NCBI RefSeq assembly: GCF_030272615.1
Contig: NC_081405.1
Span: 574,089,252 to 574,153,251, forward strand
Length of the DNA stretch: 64,000 nucleotides
Origin: Cryptomeria japonica
Lineage: Eukaryota; Streptophyta; Pinopsida; Cupressales; Cupressaceae
Direction of reading: 5' to 3'
The translations under genes were made by a program, and so were the position numbers. The notes under the pieces were generated by a model that worked only from the letters and a program-made list of their open reading frames with translations, did no database searches and was not told where the DNA came from. Numbering within the stretch: position 1 is the first letter of the stretch; the number at the start of each line of letters is the position of its first letter. Below, one piece after another: positions 44,611 to 55,585 of the stretch.

Positions 44611-46015
44611 TGGTGCAGGGCACACTCTGGGTCTTTGGATTTCATTTGTTGTTTGAGTGTTGGATAGGTGGTCTTAGATCCTAGGATGATGTGTTGGATC
44701 AGTTTGGATCCTTTGGATGTAATAAAGAACCCATTTATAAGGCCAATTGGTTCTAAGGTCATTTATAAACCTAGAGACCAAATTAGGACATGGGGTTCAT
44801 GTAGTGTAGGAGCCATGTTGATAAGTTTTTTTGAGTTGTTTTAGGCCTAGGATAGGTCTAAAAAGTCCATTAGGGACATTGGCATGTCAAAAGTTGCAAA
44901 AGTTGCAAAAGTTGCTAAGCAACATTTTCCACAGATTGGGAAAAGAGTTTCCAACAACCATAACCAATTGGAAGATAGTTGTAGCCATTGGGCCTCTGAG
45001 ATCATCTATGTTGGCGTGGGGAGGAAGCATCTAAAGATTTGGTGGTTTGAATAACAAGAAAACTTAGATTTTACCCAATTTCTATTGTTTTCCGTATTGT
45101 ACGATCTGACAGAGGATTTACTTGCATGGAGTTTTGAATTGTTTGGATTGTGGTGTGAGTGAAGGTTTGAATGCAAGTGGTCTGACTCCAATTAATAGAG
45201 TTTGGAGCAAGTTGAGGGAAGTTTACCAAAAAAACTATCATCCCAAATCATGGTTCTTAGGGTTTCACCAAAGATGTGGCCCTAACATGAAAATTCCATT
45301 GTGGAATTCAACAGCCTTTTGGAAAATCCAAGTTAAGGGGGTGTACTTTGGGATTTAAAAAGGGTGGAATCTAGGAGTGAGGCTTGGTGTGGTTACCACC
45401 AAGCCCTAGGCTAAACAAGACAATGTTTTTAGTCTAGACTACAAGGAGGGATGAACAAAAAGTCACCTAAGGAGTGTTTGGTGACCAGTCTAGTGGTGGA
45501 TTGGGTCTATTAGAGGCCTAAGGAACATGTCCAAGTCATGAGTTTTGTTCTGGAACCCCATCTTCAAGTAGTTGCTTTGGAAAATAGACCTAATTAGACC
45601 TATTAGGTTTGAAAACTCAGTAAGTTCTTAGGGGTGGTGGAGCACAGTCAAACCTCAATACCTTGGGATTAGATGTAAAGGAAAAAAGGGTATTCAAATC
45701 TATAATTTGTTCTTAGAGTGTTTTGGGAGAATTTTGAAGGATTTGGGAAATACCGGTCTTGCAGGGCTACTAGGATTAGGCCTAAATAGGGGTTTCTTGA
45801 CCCGGGTGCAAAAATGGCACTTCCAAAATTGGTTGGAAGGCTAGTGTGAGTGATCTTAGTTTTTAAACAGTCCAAAACCACCTTAGAAATTGTAGTAGGT
45901 GACTGGTTGCATTGGTGTGTGTAGAACCCTAGTTGTAGGGTTGTAATAGTCCTTAGACAAGGCATAAAGGGGTGGTTTTGGGTCTTCTTACCTTCTACTT
46001 GCCCACTCTGCACCA
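44611..46015 (+). repeat. Element E 5' LTR (1405 bp)
   Basis: TGGTGCAGGGC...CTCTGCACCA. It aligns with 51990-53424. It includes a small 9-bp tandem repeat (AAAAGTTGC, three times near 44890-44920), which differs in number from the 3' LTR. Confidence 0.9.
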
Positions 46016-46017
46016 GA

Positions 46018-46028
46018 TGGTATCAGAG
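46018..46028 (+). other. Element E primer-binding site, tRNA-iMet type
   Basis: TGGTATCAGAG occurs two bases after the LTR end, an exact match to the usual plant initiator-tRNA site. Confidence 0.88.
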
Positions 46029-46068
46029 ACATAAAGGTTCTTTAGGGTGGAAGAAGAATATTGACACG

Positions 46069-47200
46069 ATGTCAGAAGGAGAAGACACTAGTGATGGGAG
46101 AAGGATGACCAATTTTGAATTGGCCAAGTTGGTAAGGGAGCAGGCAACAACAAACATAGAGATGAGAAAAGAATTGGATACTTTGAAGAGTAATATGGAC
46201 AAGAAGAAAGGAGACTCTGATGAAGAAGAAGAAGGGAATGATGATGATGCCTTTTTTTAGGCAAAAGAGAGCATACCTACAGATTAGAGAAGTTTCCTTG
46301 AAGCCCTTGAGAGAGTAGGTAGGCGAGCTAACAAAGAAAGCCTACCTATGTTCACTGTGAAGATGAACCTAGAGGAAGTCATGGATAGGTTTGAGGCCTT
46401 AGAGAACCACTTTGAGTGTGAAGATGTGCCTAAGAACCAAAAGATGAAGACTGCTAAGTCTAAGCTAAAGGGATCCACCCTTAGTTGGTACAACTTCTTG
46501 TAAAATGAGAGAGTAGAAGAAGGGAAGGACCCCATCTCATCATGGAAGAGGATGTTTGCAAAGGTGTAAAAGAAATTTGTACCTAAGGATTATGAAGTGA
46601 CAATGCAAATGGAGTTACATAGCCCGAGACAGAAATATTTGGATGTGATTGGATACACCAAGGAGTTTCACAAACTATCCTTAAGAGAAAATGTGTCAGA
46701 GAACGAGAAACAAAAGTTGTCAAGGTACATGAATGGCCTCAAGTATGCCATTCAAGATGAAATAAGTCTCTTTAATCCTAAGATAGTTCATAAATGCTAT
46801 CAAATGACATTAAGAATTGAAGAAAAGTTCAGAAGAAAGGGAGAGGAAACTTTAGAGGAAGAGGCAGATTTGGTGGAAGAGGAACATCTCCTTAACCATA
46901 AAGAGAGTCCAGTAATCAGGAATAAGAAGGTGAAACAAGTCACAGGGGTAGTTTTAGAGGAAGAAGACCGAATGGCCGAGGTAGATTTGGAGGTAGAGGA
47001 GCCAATGTGTTGACCGGAAGATGCTTCACATGTAATCAAGTTGGCCACCAATCTTTCAGATGTCCAGAAAAGAAAGGTTCTAATAGTCAAGGTGGAGAAA
47101 GAAGAGTTCATTTGGCACAAGAGGAGGACACCCAAAGTGTGAACTCACCTTCAAGACATGTAGATCTAGAGCAAGAGGAGTGTCTAATGTTCAAAAGGAC
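46069..47200 (+). pseudogene. Element E gag with RG-rich segment and zinc knuckle
   Basis: It starts MSEGEDTSDGRRMTNFELAK 41 bp after the primer site. An acidic N-terminus is followed by stops. The capsid core then runs over 46330-46830 (MNLEEVMDRFEALENHFEC, KLKGSTLSWYNF, DYEVTMQMELHSPRQKYLDV, NGLKYAIQDEIS). After a frame change near 46835 the frame encodes an arginine-glycine repeat segment (GRGNFRGRGRFGGRG, then RGRRPNGRGRFGGRGA) followed by the complete zinc knuckle CFTCNQVGHQSFRC at 47022-47063. The RG-box and knuckle both point to RNA binding. Five or so in-frame stops make it non-functional. Confidence 0.83.
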
Positions 47201-47717
47201 CCTCTTGAAGGTACCAAATGTCAAAGAGCCACCAGAGAGGAAGTCATTGTTTAGAACTACTTGCAAGGTAAGTGGAAAGGTATGTAGATTCATTATGAAC
47301 TTAGGGTCAACTGATAATCTTGCTTCAACAAAGATGGTTAGAAAACTTAGATTGAAAAAAATTCCTCACCCTTGCCCCTACAAAGTCTCCTAGTGGAGCA
47401 AAGAGCAGCAAGCCCTAGTAAGTGAACAAGTTTGGGTTGATTTTCAAATAGGTGAATATAGAGACAAGATTTTGTGTGATGTTGTAGAGATGGATGCTTT
47501 TCATTTACTCCTTGGGAGACCATGTCAATATGATGTAGACTCGAGGCATGATGGGAAGAAAAATGTCTACAAGTTTACCAAAGATGGTGTGAAATACACT
47601 ATGACCCCACTACCGGATGATAGTAAGGACAATCATGTTGTGACTAGTGTCATGTTAATAGGTAGGGAGGTGTTTATGTAGACAATCAAAGAGAAGGATA
47701 CCCCATGCTTATCCATA
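47201..47717 (+). pseudogene. Element E protease with lost catalytic aspartate
   Basis: The frame (same as the zinc knuckle and RT) reads FRTTCKVSGKVCRFIMNLGS then TDNLASTKMVRKL. The family has IIDSGSTDN at this place. Here the residues at 47298-47309 are N-L-G-S, so the catalytic aspartate is asparagine and the next serine is leucine, both single transitions. The second half has WVDFQIGEYRDKILCDVVEM and DAFHLLLGRPCQYDVD. One TAG lies between at 47391. Confidence 0.8.
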
Positions 47718-48620
47718 GTGGTGAAGCCAAGAGAAGAAGTAAGGAAGAAAGAAGAAGACAAGGTCCAAGAGAGGACTGTAGGTCCTAGAGAGGTGAAAGA
47801 GTTGTTTGAAAGATACAAGGGTATAGTTGCTAGAAGAAAACCTAAGACCCTACCACCTTTCAGAGATGTAAGTCACTGTATTGACCTCATACCAGGCTCT
47901 ACATTTCCCAAAAAAGCAACATATAAAGTGATCCCTAATCAGAATGAAGCACTTCCAAGGCAAGTACATGAGTTGTTAGAGAAAGGATTCATAAGGAAGA
48001 GTATTAGCCCTTGTGTTGTCCCTGTAGTATTGGCCCCAAACAAGGAAGGTACATGGAGATTATGTATGGATTCAAGAGCCATCAACAAGATCACAATCAG
48101 TTATAGGTTCCCTATGCCTTGTATAGAAGATTTGATGGACTATCTAGTAGGAGCCAAGTACTATTCTAAGGTGGATTTGAAGAGCAGCTACCATCAAATC
48201 AAGATAAGAGAGGGAGATGAGTGGAAGATAGCCTTCAAAACAAATGAAGGACTTTATGAATGGCTAGTTATACCATTTGGCCTCTCAAATGCTCCTAGTA
48301 CATTCATGAGACTCATGAATTGTTTACTTAGATGATATCTTGATTTTTAGCAAGAATAGGGATGAGCATCTAATACATTTGGATTTGGTGTTGAAAAGGT
48401 TGAATGAAGAGCAGTTGAAGATTGATTTGGAAAAATGTGTCTTCTTGTAGGAGGAGTTAGTATTTCTTGGTTTTGTGATCTCCAAGAGCAGCCTCAAGAT
48501 TGATCCATCCAAGGGGGAAGAAATCCTCAATTGGCCTACACCTAGAAATGCAAGTGAGGTAAAGATTTTTCATGGTCTTGCAAGCTTATATAGGAAGTTT
48601 ATTAAGAATTTTAGTGGTGT
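47718..48620 (+). pseudogene. Element E reverse transcriptase, deletion before YLDD
   Basis: The stretch 47718-48335 is open: KELFERYKGIVARRKPKTLP, PRQVHELLEKGFIRKSISPC, TWRLCMDSRAINKITISYRF, SKVDLKSSYHQIKI, WLVIPFGLSNAPSTFMRLMN. At about 48320 roughly 30 bases normally present (the helix before the catalytic box) are missing and the frame shifts. The YLDDILIFSKNRDEHL stretch follows in the new frame (YLDD at 48325-48336) and continues to SLYRKFIKNFSGVCAP with one TAG. The deletion removes part of the palm domain. Confidence 0.87.
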
Positions 48621-48862
48621 ATGTGCACCTATTTGAAAAGAATGGTCGCAGAGCAACCTATATTAGTTCTACCTAATTTTCATAAGGTTTTCACCATAGA
48701 ATGTGATGCAAGTAACATGGCAGTAGGAGGAGTCTTGAGTCAAGAAGGTAGACCAATAGCCTTCTTTAGTGAAAAATTGAATGAAGCCAAACAAAAGTAC
48801 TCAACCTATGACCTAGAGATGTATGCAACAAGTTGAATCATCGGCATATGATGTGGATGGAA

Positions 48863-50367
48863 TGTTAGCATTTGGCATTATAATAGACAATGGGAGATTG
48901 TTGGCATTTCAATAAGGATATTGAGAAGGTTGTTGATGATTATGGATATAACTGATTAAGGATGTTTACTATCTTGATATTATTATTATTTCATTGATGT
49001 CAAGAAGTTGATTTTCTAATTCAGTATGATGCTGCCATATCTTGAGAAGTATGATTTAAAGAGTATAAAGATGCTGGTAAAAGACATAGAAAGAATATGA
49101 TGAATAAGGGGATGAATAAGGTATTCAATGGGCAACTATTACCAAGTTAGACAATGATGAGATCATGATGTTTAGATTGTTTTAAACATCATACATATGT
49201 TGTAAATTGTAAGGTTAATACTATACTATGTTATTGAGCAAAGAACCTAGTCGGTAAACCCTAAGGTTATCGCTATCGGTTAATGAAGGTAGAATGTCTA
49301 CCGAGTGAAGTTTAGTATTTACCGAGTTGTTACCGACTTGTAACTGAGCTGTAATAGAATACATTAAATTAGATGATTGGTATGTCGCGCATGGTAACTG
49401 ATTACATTAACAAACCTCTTAGATGATTGGTATGTCGCGCATGATTAGATGATTGGTATGTCGCGCATGAGGTTTGTTAATGAATCTATGGCAAAGGAAA
49501 ATCGGCATGAAGATCTACAACTCAGATTGAACCATAATACCCTAGCACAAGTTCCAAGAAATGTATGCAAGTTCCTAGGTGGGGTAAAACGTTTTCAGAT
49601 AGAAGGATACATTGAACCTGGTCAAAGTTTGAACATCTGATGGCTATGATTGATCATGGGAAACTATTGATAAACAATGCATGCGAGCAAATGTATGCAT
49701 AGGGATGCTACATAGTGATTACCGAGCATAGAAGCTTGAAGACCTGTTTGAATAACAAAGTATAGAAGCCCAGCAAATGGACAATATTAGTTTTATGTCT
49801 AGATTGTATTGAGCAAATAAGAATCTGCTTTAGCATTTTAGATGTGAAGTTGCAGATAGATTTTTATTACTGTTATTTTGTGAAAGTGATAGAAAATCTC
49901 TTAACCGAGTGGACTTAACAGTGTTATTTGTAAAACCCTCTAGCAAGGTGAAATTCTGATTGAGTGTTTGAAATCCTTTAACAAGGTCACTTCTAACAAG
50001 GTGAAGATCCTAACAGATCTAAGGGAAATCCCTTAACTGGGTTACATCTAGCAATGTGTTCGTAATCTTTAACAGGATTTTCTTTTAACTGAGCATACTC
50101 TAGAAGAGTATATTTCTTAGTGGGTCCGGAATCCCATAGTGGTTTTTCCCTATTTGGGTTTCCACGTTAGAACTAGTGTTATGAGGTTTATGATGTTTAT
50201 ATGCTTTTGAGTTTGCATGTTTAGCAGTTTTGGTTATATTACTGAAGTATATGTTACCAAGGTTGAATCTGATGTTTTTATGGAAGATTAAATTTGTATG
50301 ATTCACGCCCCCCCTCTCATCTTGTTGGCTATTGGATCTGTACTTACATTAAGTATCAGAACTATCA
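48863..50367 (+). mobile_element. Copia-like LTR insertion in element E
   Basis: It is flanked by a perfect 5-bp duplication TGGAA (48858-48862 and 50368-50372). It starts TGTTAGCATT and ends ACTATCA. The sequence has copia-LTR character: TGTTGGCATTTC at 48899, the phrase ACCGAGT repeated near 49300, GTGGTTTTTCCCTATTTGGG with TTTCCACG near 50140-50170, TTCACGCCCCCCC at 50301, and a primer-site-like AGTATCAGAAC at 50351. There is no protein gene. It is probably a solo LTR with a few internal bases kept, or a small non-autonomous element. Strand is judged from this order. Confidence 0.75.
49369..49482. repeat. Three 25-bp repeats with flanking inverted arms
   Basis: TTAGATGATTGGTATGTCGC... (25 bp, ending GCATG) occurs at 49369-49393, 49419-49443 and 49445-49469. 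The last two are enclosed by perfect 14-bp inverted arms, CATTAACAAACCTC (49405-49418) and GAGGTTTGTTAATG (49469-49482). Confidence 0.92.
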
Positions 50368-50520
50368 TGGAATACCTTCAATCATTCACTTTTACCATCA
50401 AGCACAAGAAAGGAGTAGCAAATAAGGTAGCTAATGCCCTTAGAACGAGGAACTTGATACTGAAGGAGATTCAATTGGAGAGCATAGGGATCAATTTGAT
50501 GAAGGATATGTACTAAGGAG

Positions 50521-51577
50521 ATGAGGATTTCAAAGATGCATACCAAGTGTGTAAGGAAATGGGTGACAAGTACCATAAGGAGTTCTCAGACTTCATTTTT
50601 GCACGAAGGTCTAGTTTTCAAAGGAAGCCAACTTTGCATCCCTAAAGGATCCATGAGAGAAAACATTGTGAAAGAGAAGCATTATAGGGGATTGGCGGTC
50701 ATTTTGGGATTGACAAGACCCTTGAGTTGGTTAGAACATTCTACTTTTGGCCTAAGATGCAGACTGAGATCAAAAAGTATGTGGAAGGTTGTATGATTCG
50801 TCAAAAGGCCAAGGGTACAAGTTCAGATGCAGGTTTGTATACTCCTTTTCCCATACCAAACAAGCCATGAAATTCGGTCAGCATGGACTTTGTATTAGGA
50901 CTCCCAAAGACTAGACAAGCTTATGACACTATCTATGTAGTTGTTGAAGGATTTTAAAAAATGGCTCACTTTCTACCTTGTAAAACCACACTTGATGCAT
51001 CTCACATAGTAGGTATATTCTTCAACAAGTTTTTTAAGGTTGCATGGTTTACCACTGTCAATCATCTCAGACAGAGATTCTAAGTTTATTGGGCATTTTT
51101 GGTGAACACTTTGGAGAAGGCTGGGTACCAATTTGTCATTTACATCAGCCTATCATCCCCAATATGATGGATAGACTGAGGTCATCAATAGGTCACTTGG
51201 AAACCTATTAAGGTGTTTAACTAAGGATGAAGGAGCTACATGGGATTAAGTACTTTCCCAAGAAAATTTTTCTTATAATGACTCATTGAATAGGAGCATT
51301 TGCCATAGTCCCTTTCAAATAGTGTATGGGTCACACCCTAGAGGTGTATTCAAGTTGAGAGATGTGAAGGAATTGGAAAGAAGAAATGCACAAGTAGAGG
51401 CATTTGCAGAAGTGATGAGAGACATACACCAACAAGTAAAGGATATATTGGAACAAACATCAGATAGATACAAGCATGCAATGGACAAGAAAATAATAGA
51501 TTTGCAATAAAATGTTGGAGATATGGTGATGATTAAATCTCAAGAAAGAGAAACTCCCTAAGGAGAGATACACCAAG
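50521..51577 (+). pseudogene. Element E integrase (decayed)
   Basis: The N-terminal zinc-binding area and linker lie at 50521-50810 (SQLCIPKGSMRENIVKEKH, then in shifted frames GLTRPLSWLEH and KYVEGCMI). The catalytic core is visible in pieces: SMDFVLGLPKTRQAYDTIYV near 50880-50940, MAHFLPCKTTLDASH near 50960-51000, a SDRDSKF-like stretch near 51065-51090, and YHPQYDG near 51150-51180. After these, 51286-51510 is open (NRSICHSPFQIVYGSHPRGV, DILEQTSDRYKHAMDKK). Frames change repeatedly. It would catalyse insertion of element DNA. Confidence 0.8.
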
Positions 51578-51937
51578 TTGATGATGAAGAAGATAGGTCC
51601 TTTCAAAATCATTCAAAAATGTGGTAGTAATGCCTACAAGATTGATCTTCCTCTAGATATTGGCCTTTTGAACACTTTCAATGTTTTAGATATATATGCA
51701 TATAAAGGTCCTATTACTGATGTGTGTGATGCAGGTCAAGATGATTCCATCAGAGAAGAGATGTTACAAGACCTATCTAAGCCGCCTAAGCTTGAAGCTG
51801 AGAATGTACTTGAAAAGATGGTAAGTAAGAAAACGAGGGGGCATACCTACTATGAGTACCTAGTCCAATGGAAGGACAAACCCTTAGAAGATGCAACCTG
51901 GATGATACAGCAGGCTTTGGAGAAGATTGGATGCTAG
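51578..51937 (+). pseudogene. Element E C-terminal region with chromodomain
   Basis: The open frame starts KKIGPFKIIQKCGSNAYKID, the SH3-like integrase tail. It ends with NVLEKMVSKKTRGHTYYEYL and VQWKDKPLEDATWM, the chromodomain pattern (aromatic Y..YLVQWK..P..DATW). In chromoviruses this module directs integration to marked heterochromatin. The aromatic positions look mostly kept. It lies about 50 bp before the 3' LTR. Confidence 0.87.
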
Positions 51938-51989
51938 GTTCCAGATTTGCCAACTCAAGAGACTTGAGGTTTTTCTATCGCTAGGAGTG

Positions 51990-53424
51990 TGGTGTAGGGC
52001 ACCCTCTTTCTCTTTGGATTTTCATTTGTTGTTGGGGTGTTCGATTGGTGGTCTTAGATCCTAGGATGATGTGTTGGATCAGTTTGGATTCTTTGGATGT
52101 AATAAGGACCCCATTTGTAAGCCCAATTGGTTCTAAGGTCATTTATAAACCTAGAGACCAAATTAGGCCATGGGGTTCATGTAGTGTAGGAGGCATGTTG
52201 ATAAGTTGTCTTGAGTTATTTTAGGCCTAGGATAGGTCTAAAAAGTCCATTAGGGATGTTGGCATGTCAAAAGTGTCAAAAATGCATAATTGTCAAAAGT
52301 TGCAAAAGTTGCTAAGCAACATTTTCCACCAATTGGGAAAAGTGGTTCCAATGGCCATAACCAATTAGAAAATAGTTGTAGCCATTGGGGAAAGGCCTAT
52401 TTGTGCCTCTGATATCATCCATGTTGGTGTGGGGAGGAAGCATGTAAATATTTGGTGGTTTGAATAACAAGAAAACTCAGATTTTACCCAATTTCCATTG
52501 TTTTCTGTACTGTACGATCTGACAGAGGATTTACTTGCCTGGAATTTGGAATTGGCTGGATTGTGGTGTGAGTGAAGGTTTGAATGCAAGTCATATGACT
52601 CTAAATGATATATTTTGGAGTGAGTTGAGGGTAGTTTACCCAAAAAAATATCATCCCAAACCCCGGTTCATAGGGTTTCACCAAAGATGTGGCCCTAACT
52701 TGCAAACTCCATTGAGGAATTCAACGGAATTTTGGAAAATGCAAGCTAAGGGGGTGTACATTTGGATTTCAAAAGGGTGGAATTTGGGAGTGAGGTTTGG
52801 TGTGGTTACCACCAAGCCCTAAGCTAAACAAGACAATGTGTTTAGCTAGACTACAAGGAGGAATGAACAAACAACTACCTAGGGAGTATTTGGTGTACGT
52901 TCTAGTGGTGGATTTGGTCTATTAGAGGCTTAAGGAACATGTCCAAGTGATTTTGGTTATGCAACCCCATATTCAAGTAGTTGCTTTGGAAATCAAACCT
53001 AATTAGGCCTATTAGGTCTGCCAACTCAGTAGGTGCTTAGGGGTGTTGGAGAAGAGTAAAAGCTCAATACATTGGGATTGGATGTAAAGACCAAAAGGGT
53101 ATTCAAATCTATAATTTGTTCCTGGATGGTTTTAGGAGAATTTTGAAGGATTTGGGAAATACCGGTCTGGCAGGGCTACTAGGATTAGGCCAAAATAGGG
53201 GTTTCTTGACTCGAGTGCAAAATGGAGACTTCCAAACTTGGTTGGAAGGATAGGGTGAGTGATATTAGTTGTTGAATAGTCCAAACCCTCCTAAGAAAGT
53301 GCAGTAGGTGACTAATTGCATCGGTGTGTGTAGAACCCTAGTTGTGGGGTTGTAATAGGCCTTAAACAAGGCATAAAGGGGTGGTTTTGGGTCTTCTTAC
53401 CTTCTAGTTGTCCATTCTGCACCA
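51990..53424 (+). repeat. Element E 3' LTR (1435 bp)
   Basis: It starts TGGTGTAGGGC and ends TTCTGCACCA, followed by AAGTG. It aligns with the 5' LTR over its full length. Confidence 0.9.
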
Positions 53425-53429
53425 AAGTG

Positions 53430-53670
53430 TGGTCTACTTCTCCTAAGAATACTTAGATTCTACAGAGATCACAGCCTGTGGTGACTAAAGATTTGCCAAA
53501 AAGTCAACCTCAGTCAACATAAGTGTAAAAAGACATTGTTGTTACTAAAGGACAACATAAGGTTAGTATGAGTGATTTTAATATTTTGGATCAGTTGAAG
53601 AAAAATCATGTCAATGTTTCAATGTGGGACTCCCTAGCAAAAAGACTTATTACATGATTTAATATGGTGA
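53430..53670 (+). pseudogene. Element H gag, third piece (gag-protease spacer)
   Basis: It continues the frame of 43969-44610 across E (SSSTQAQV then WSTSPKN). It then reads SQPVVTKDLPKSQPQS and MSDFNILDQLKKNHVNVSMW. The latter resembles the short conserved segment (V/ILDHLK...ISLWDLL type) between gag and protease in many plant gypsy elements. It ends at a stop near 53655, after which I see nothing more of H. Confidence 0.65.
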
Positions 53671-55440
53671 AGAGGGGTGATGGGGAAATCAAGAGGAAAG
53701 ATTTTCTCTCCTCAAGGGAAGGAGTGAATGTTTCACAAAAGATGCCCTTCAACCTCTCACAACTATTACATTTAAAAGAGGGGGGGGGGGATTAAGTAGA
53801 TCCAATCTCAATATAAAGAGATTAAATACTAAGTGAATTGACAATGATTTTTAAAAGTGAAAGTAACACCTCTTTTAGAATGGATAGGTTGAATTATATG
53901 ATTTAAGACTAAGTGTAAATGTGACAAAGAAATGATTATAACTTGAGATAGAAATGCAAGGTGAAGTTGTGCATTTGGAATTAGTAATAAAAGGCCGAGA
54001 TAAAGCTCCCTTGCAAATTTGAGTGAAAGTTGTTGGTACCATGCTGAAAGTGCACATGGTCCTCCGAAAAATCCGCGTGCTGAAAATGGTTTTTCCACCT
54101 TTGAAAATGAAGTCCAAATCTACAAAATACAGCTGCGCACCTGCAACCTACAAACAAAAAAGAAAGGAAATGTTTTTTGGGATTGGGGGTTTGCCTTCAG
54201 GTCAAAGCCCAGTTTTGGAATTAACCAAATGATGAAAAATACTTGCAAGTAAATGAAAGTAAAAGACTGAGATAAAATTCACCTCAAGAGAGGGTATAAT
54301 TGAAATGTTGATAGAGTTATTCAGAAGGATATGTAGAATTGAATGTCAAGAGATATCTCTAATTTAACAGGTGAATCCTTGATTTGAATGCAACACCTCA
54401 CCTTGAAAGAAGATTTGAGAATGCTCAATGCTTGAAAGGATATTTGAATGCTTGAATGTTTGAACGCTTGAATGATGATAATTCTTGTTCACCTTACTTT
54501 CTCTTATGGAAATAGGAAGGGAAAATTTGTCTTGCATATTCCTCAATTAGGGTTGATTGACTGATTTTTTGTTATACGCCGACATAGGGAAAATTTTCCC
54601 GCTTCCAAAATACAAAACCCAATGAAGGATAAATGCAAAGGGGGCCAAAAATAGGGCAATGATAGGGGTGCCACACCATGGTCCAGCCATAATCTAGGAT
54701 AGAGAGCAACAAAAGGGAGTGCAGGGTGCAAGGAAATGCAAGGTTCGGGCAGTGTGAGCATGTCTCAGCTCTGTAATCGGGCATAATGATTTGTTTCCCC
54801 AATGTGAAGACCCAAATATAGTTGAAAATTTCAAGGTAGTAATTTTATCATGCTACATTTATCCCCCACTTTAGTGGGAGTATAAGTGCACGCCAATACT
54901 ATCGGTAAAGTACAATTAAACAAGATTGAAAGACATTTAGCACTTCAAGGAGGCAAGATACACCAAACCAAAGATTATTTTAGTGGCGAATATTCACCAA
55001 TGGAGAATATTTTGTATCGACTGGGGGTGGCCATGTTGCTAGAACATTATCAACTTTTGTCAAAGTCACGGCCTGATCGCCATATGTTTTATGCAATTAA
55101 ATGTTTCTATTTGATGATTTCGCCAATACAATATATGGTGGACACAAGGTAAATTTAATTTTTTTGCCTACACTCTCCAAGGTTTCCTTAATAGATGACC
55201 TTAATTCACCTATAGGCATGTGAATATTTGTTAACCAGGGGGACCCAATTTGCCTGACATCTTGTCGACGCATAGATCTCCATTCACCCCAAATTTTGCC
55301 AACTATATTGCATTCGCCAATTATTTTGTTGATTTATAATCGTCTCAAAAATTACATAAGTCATGTTATAGTTATGCGGGATTCGCCAAATATTTGTATA
55401 CCATATAAAATTCTCATGGAATTCACCATATAAGGATTGG
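53671..55440. other. Non-coding stretch between element H and the hAT gene
   Basis: I see no supported gene. It holds an 11-base G run at 53780-53790, a degenerate short repeat of the GCTTGAATG type at about 54428-54480, and several ATTCGCCAA-type words at 55250-55430. A worn LTR around 53820-54830 is possible but I cannot define ends. Confidence 0.45.
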
Positions 55441-55448
55441 TATAAATA
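55441..55448 (+). promoter_or_regulatory. Candidate TATA box of the hAT gene
   Basis: TATAAATA lies 245 bp before the first ATG and about 140 bp before a candidate 5' UTR splice donor. The position fits a core promoter. No other element is claimed. Confidence 0.4.
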
Positions 55449-55585
55449 CATAGAAAGACCAGATTTATCTCAACACAATTTGGTGGGTTCTAGGCTCTGA
55501 ATTCTGATCAAAAGTGAAGTTTCAGACCAAGGAAAATCATTGTTGTTGACTGCATTGGTGACCGCTAGCGACCTAAAGCCTAAAG

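Larger units (their letters stand above)
48621..50520 (+). pseudogene. Element E RNase H, interrupted by a 1.5 kb insertion
   Basis: The first part, 48621-48862, holds ECDASNMAVGGVLSQEGRPI, AFFSEKLNEAKQKYSTYDLE, then a deletion and NKLNHRHMMWME. The second part, from 50368, resumes EYLQSFTFTIKHKKGVANKV. Removing 48863-50367 and one TGGAA copy gives the continuous stretch HMMWMEYLQSFTF, matching the usual KWISYIQSFTFTIKHKKG pattern in layout. The catalytic core is partly deleted between DLEMYA and NKLN. Confidence 0.82.
44611..53424 (+). mobile_element. Element E: chromovirus-like Ty3/gypsy element
   Basis: Two LTRs share perfect inverted tips (TGGTGCAG or TGGTGTAG start, CTGCACCA end). A perfect 5-bp target duplication AAGTG flanks them (44606-44610 and 53425-53429). 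The order is LTR, tRNA-iMet primer site, gag with RG-rich region and zinc knuckle, protease, RT, RNase H (split by a copia-like insertion), integrase, chromodomain, LTR. The C-terminal chromodomain marks the chromovirus branch, which targets heterochromatin. The LTRs differ at roughly one base in ten by eye, so the insertion is old. Confidence 0.92.
26581..53670 (+). mobile_element. Element H: host gypsy-like element interrupted by K and E
   Basis: Three separated pieces (26865-27635, 43969-44610, 53430-53660) belong to one plus-strand gag-type reading frame. Joining them, after removing K and E with one copy of each target duplication, gives a continuous frame across both junctions. The piece order and frame agreement make this one ancient element hit twice. 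The left boundary is uncertain. The right side stops near 53670 before protease or RT, so the 3' part is deleted or too diverged to see. Confidence 0.75.

Noticed and set aside
44611-53424. Assigning element E to a named chromovirus clade
   Set aside because: The chromodomain supports chromovirus, but choosing a clade needs an RT tree that cannot be built by eye.
53780-53790. 11-base G run as a functional G-quadruplex or polypurine tract
   Set aside because: It is a single homopolymer without LTR sequence next to it. It may be an assembly or slippage product.
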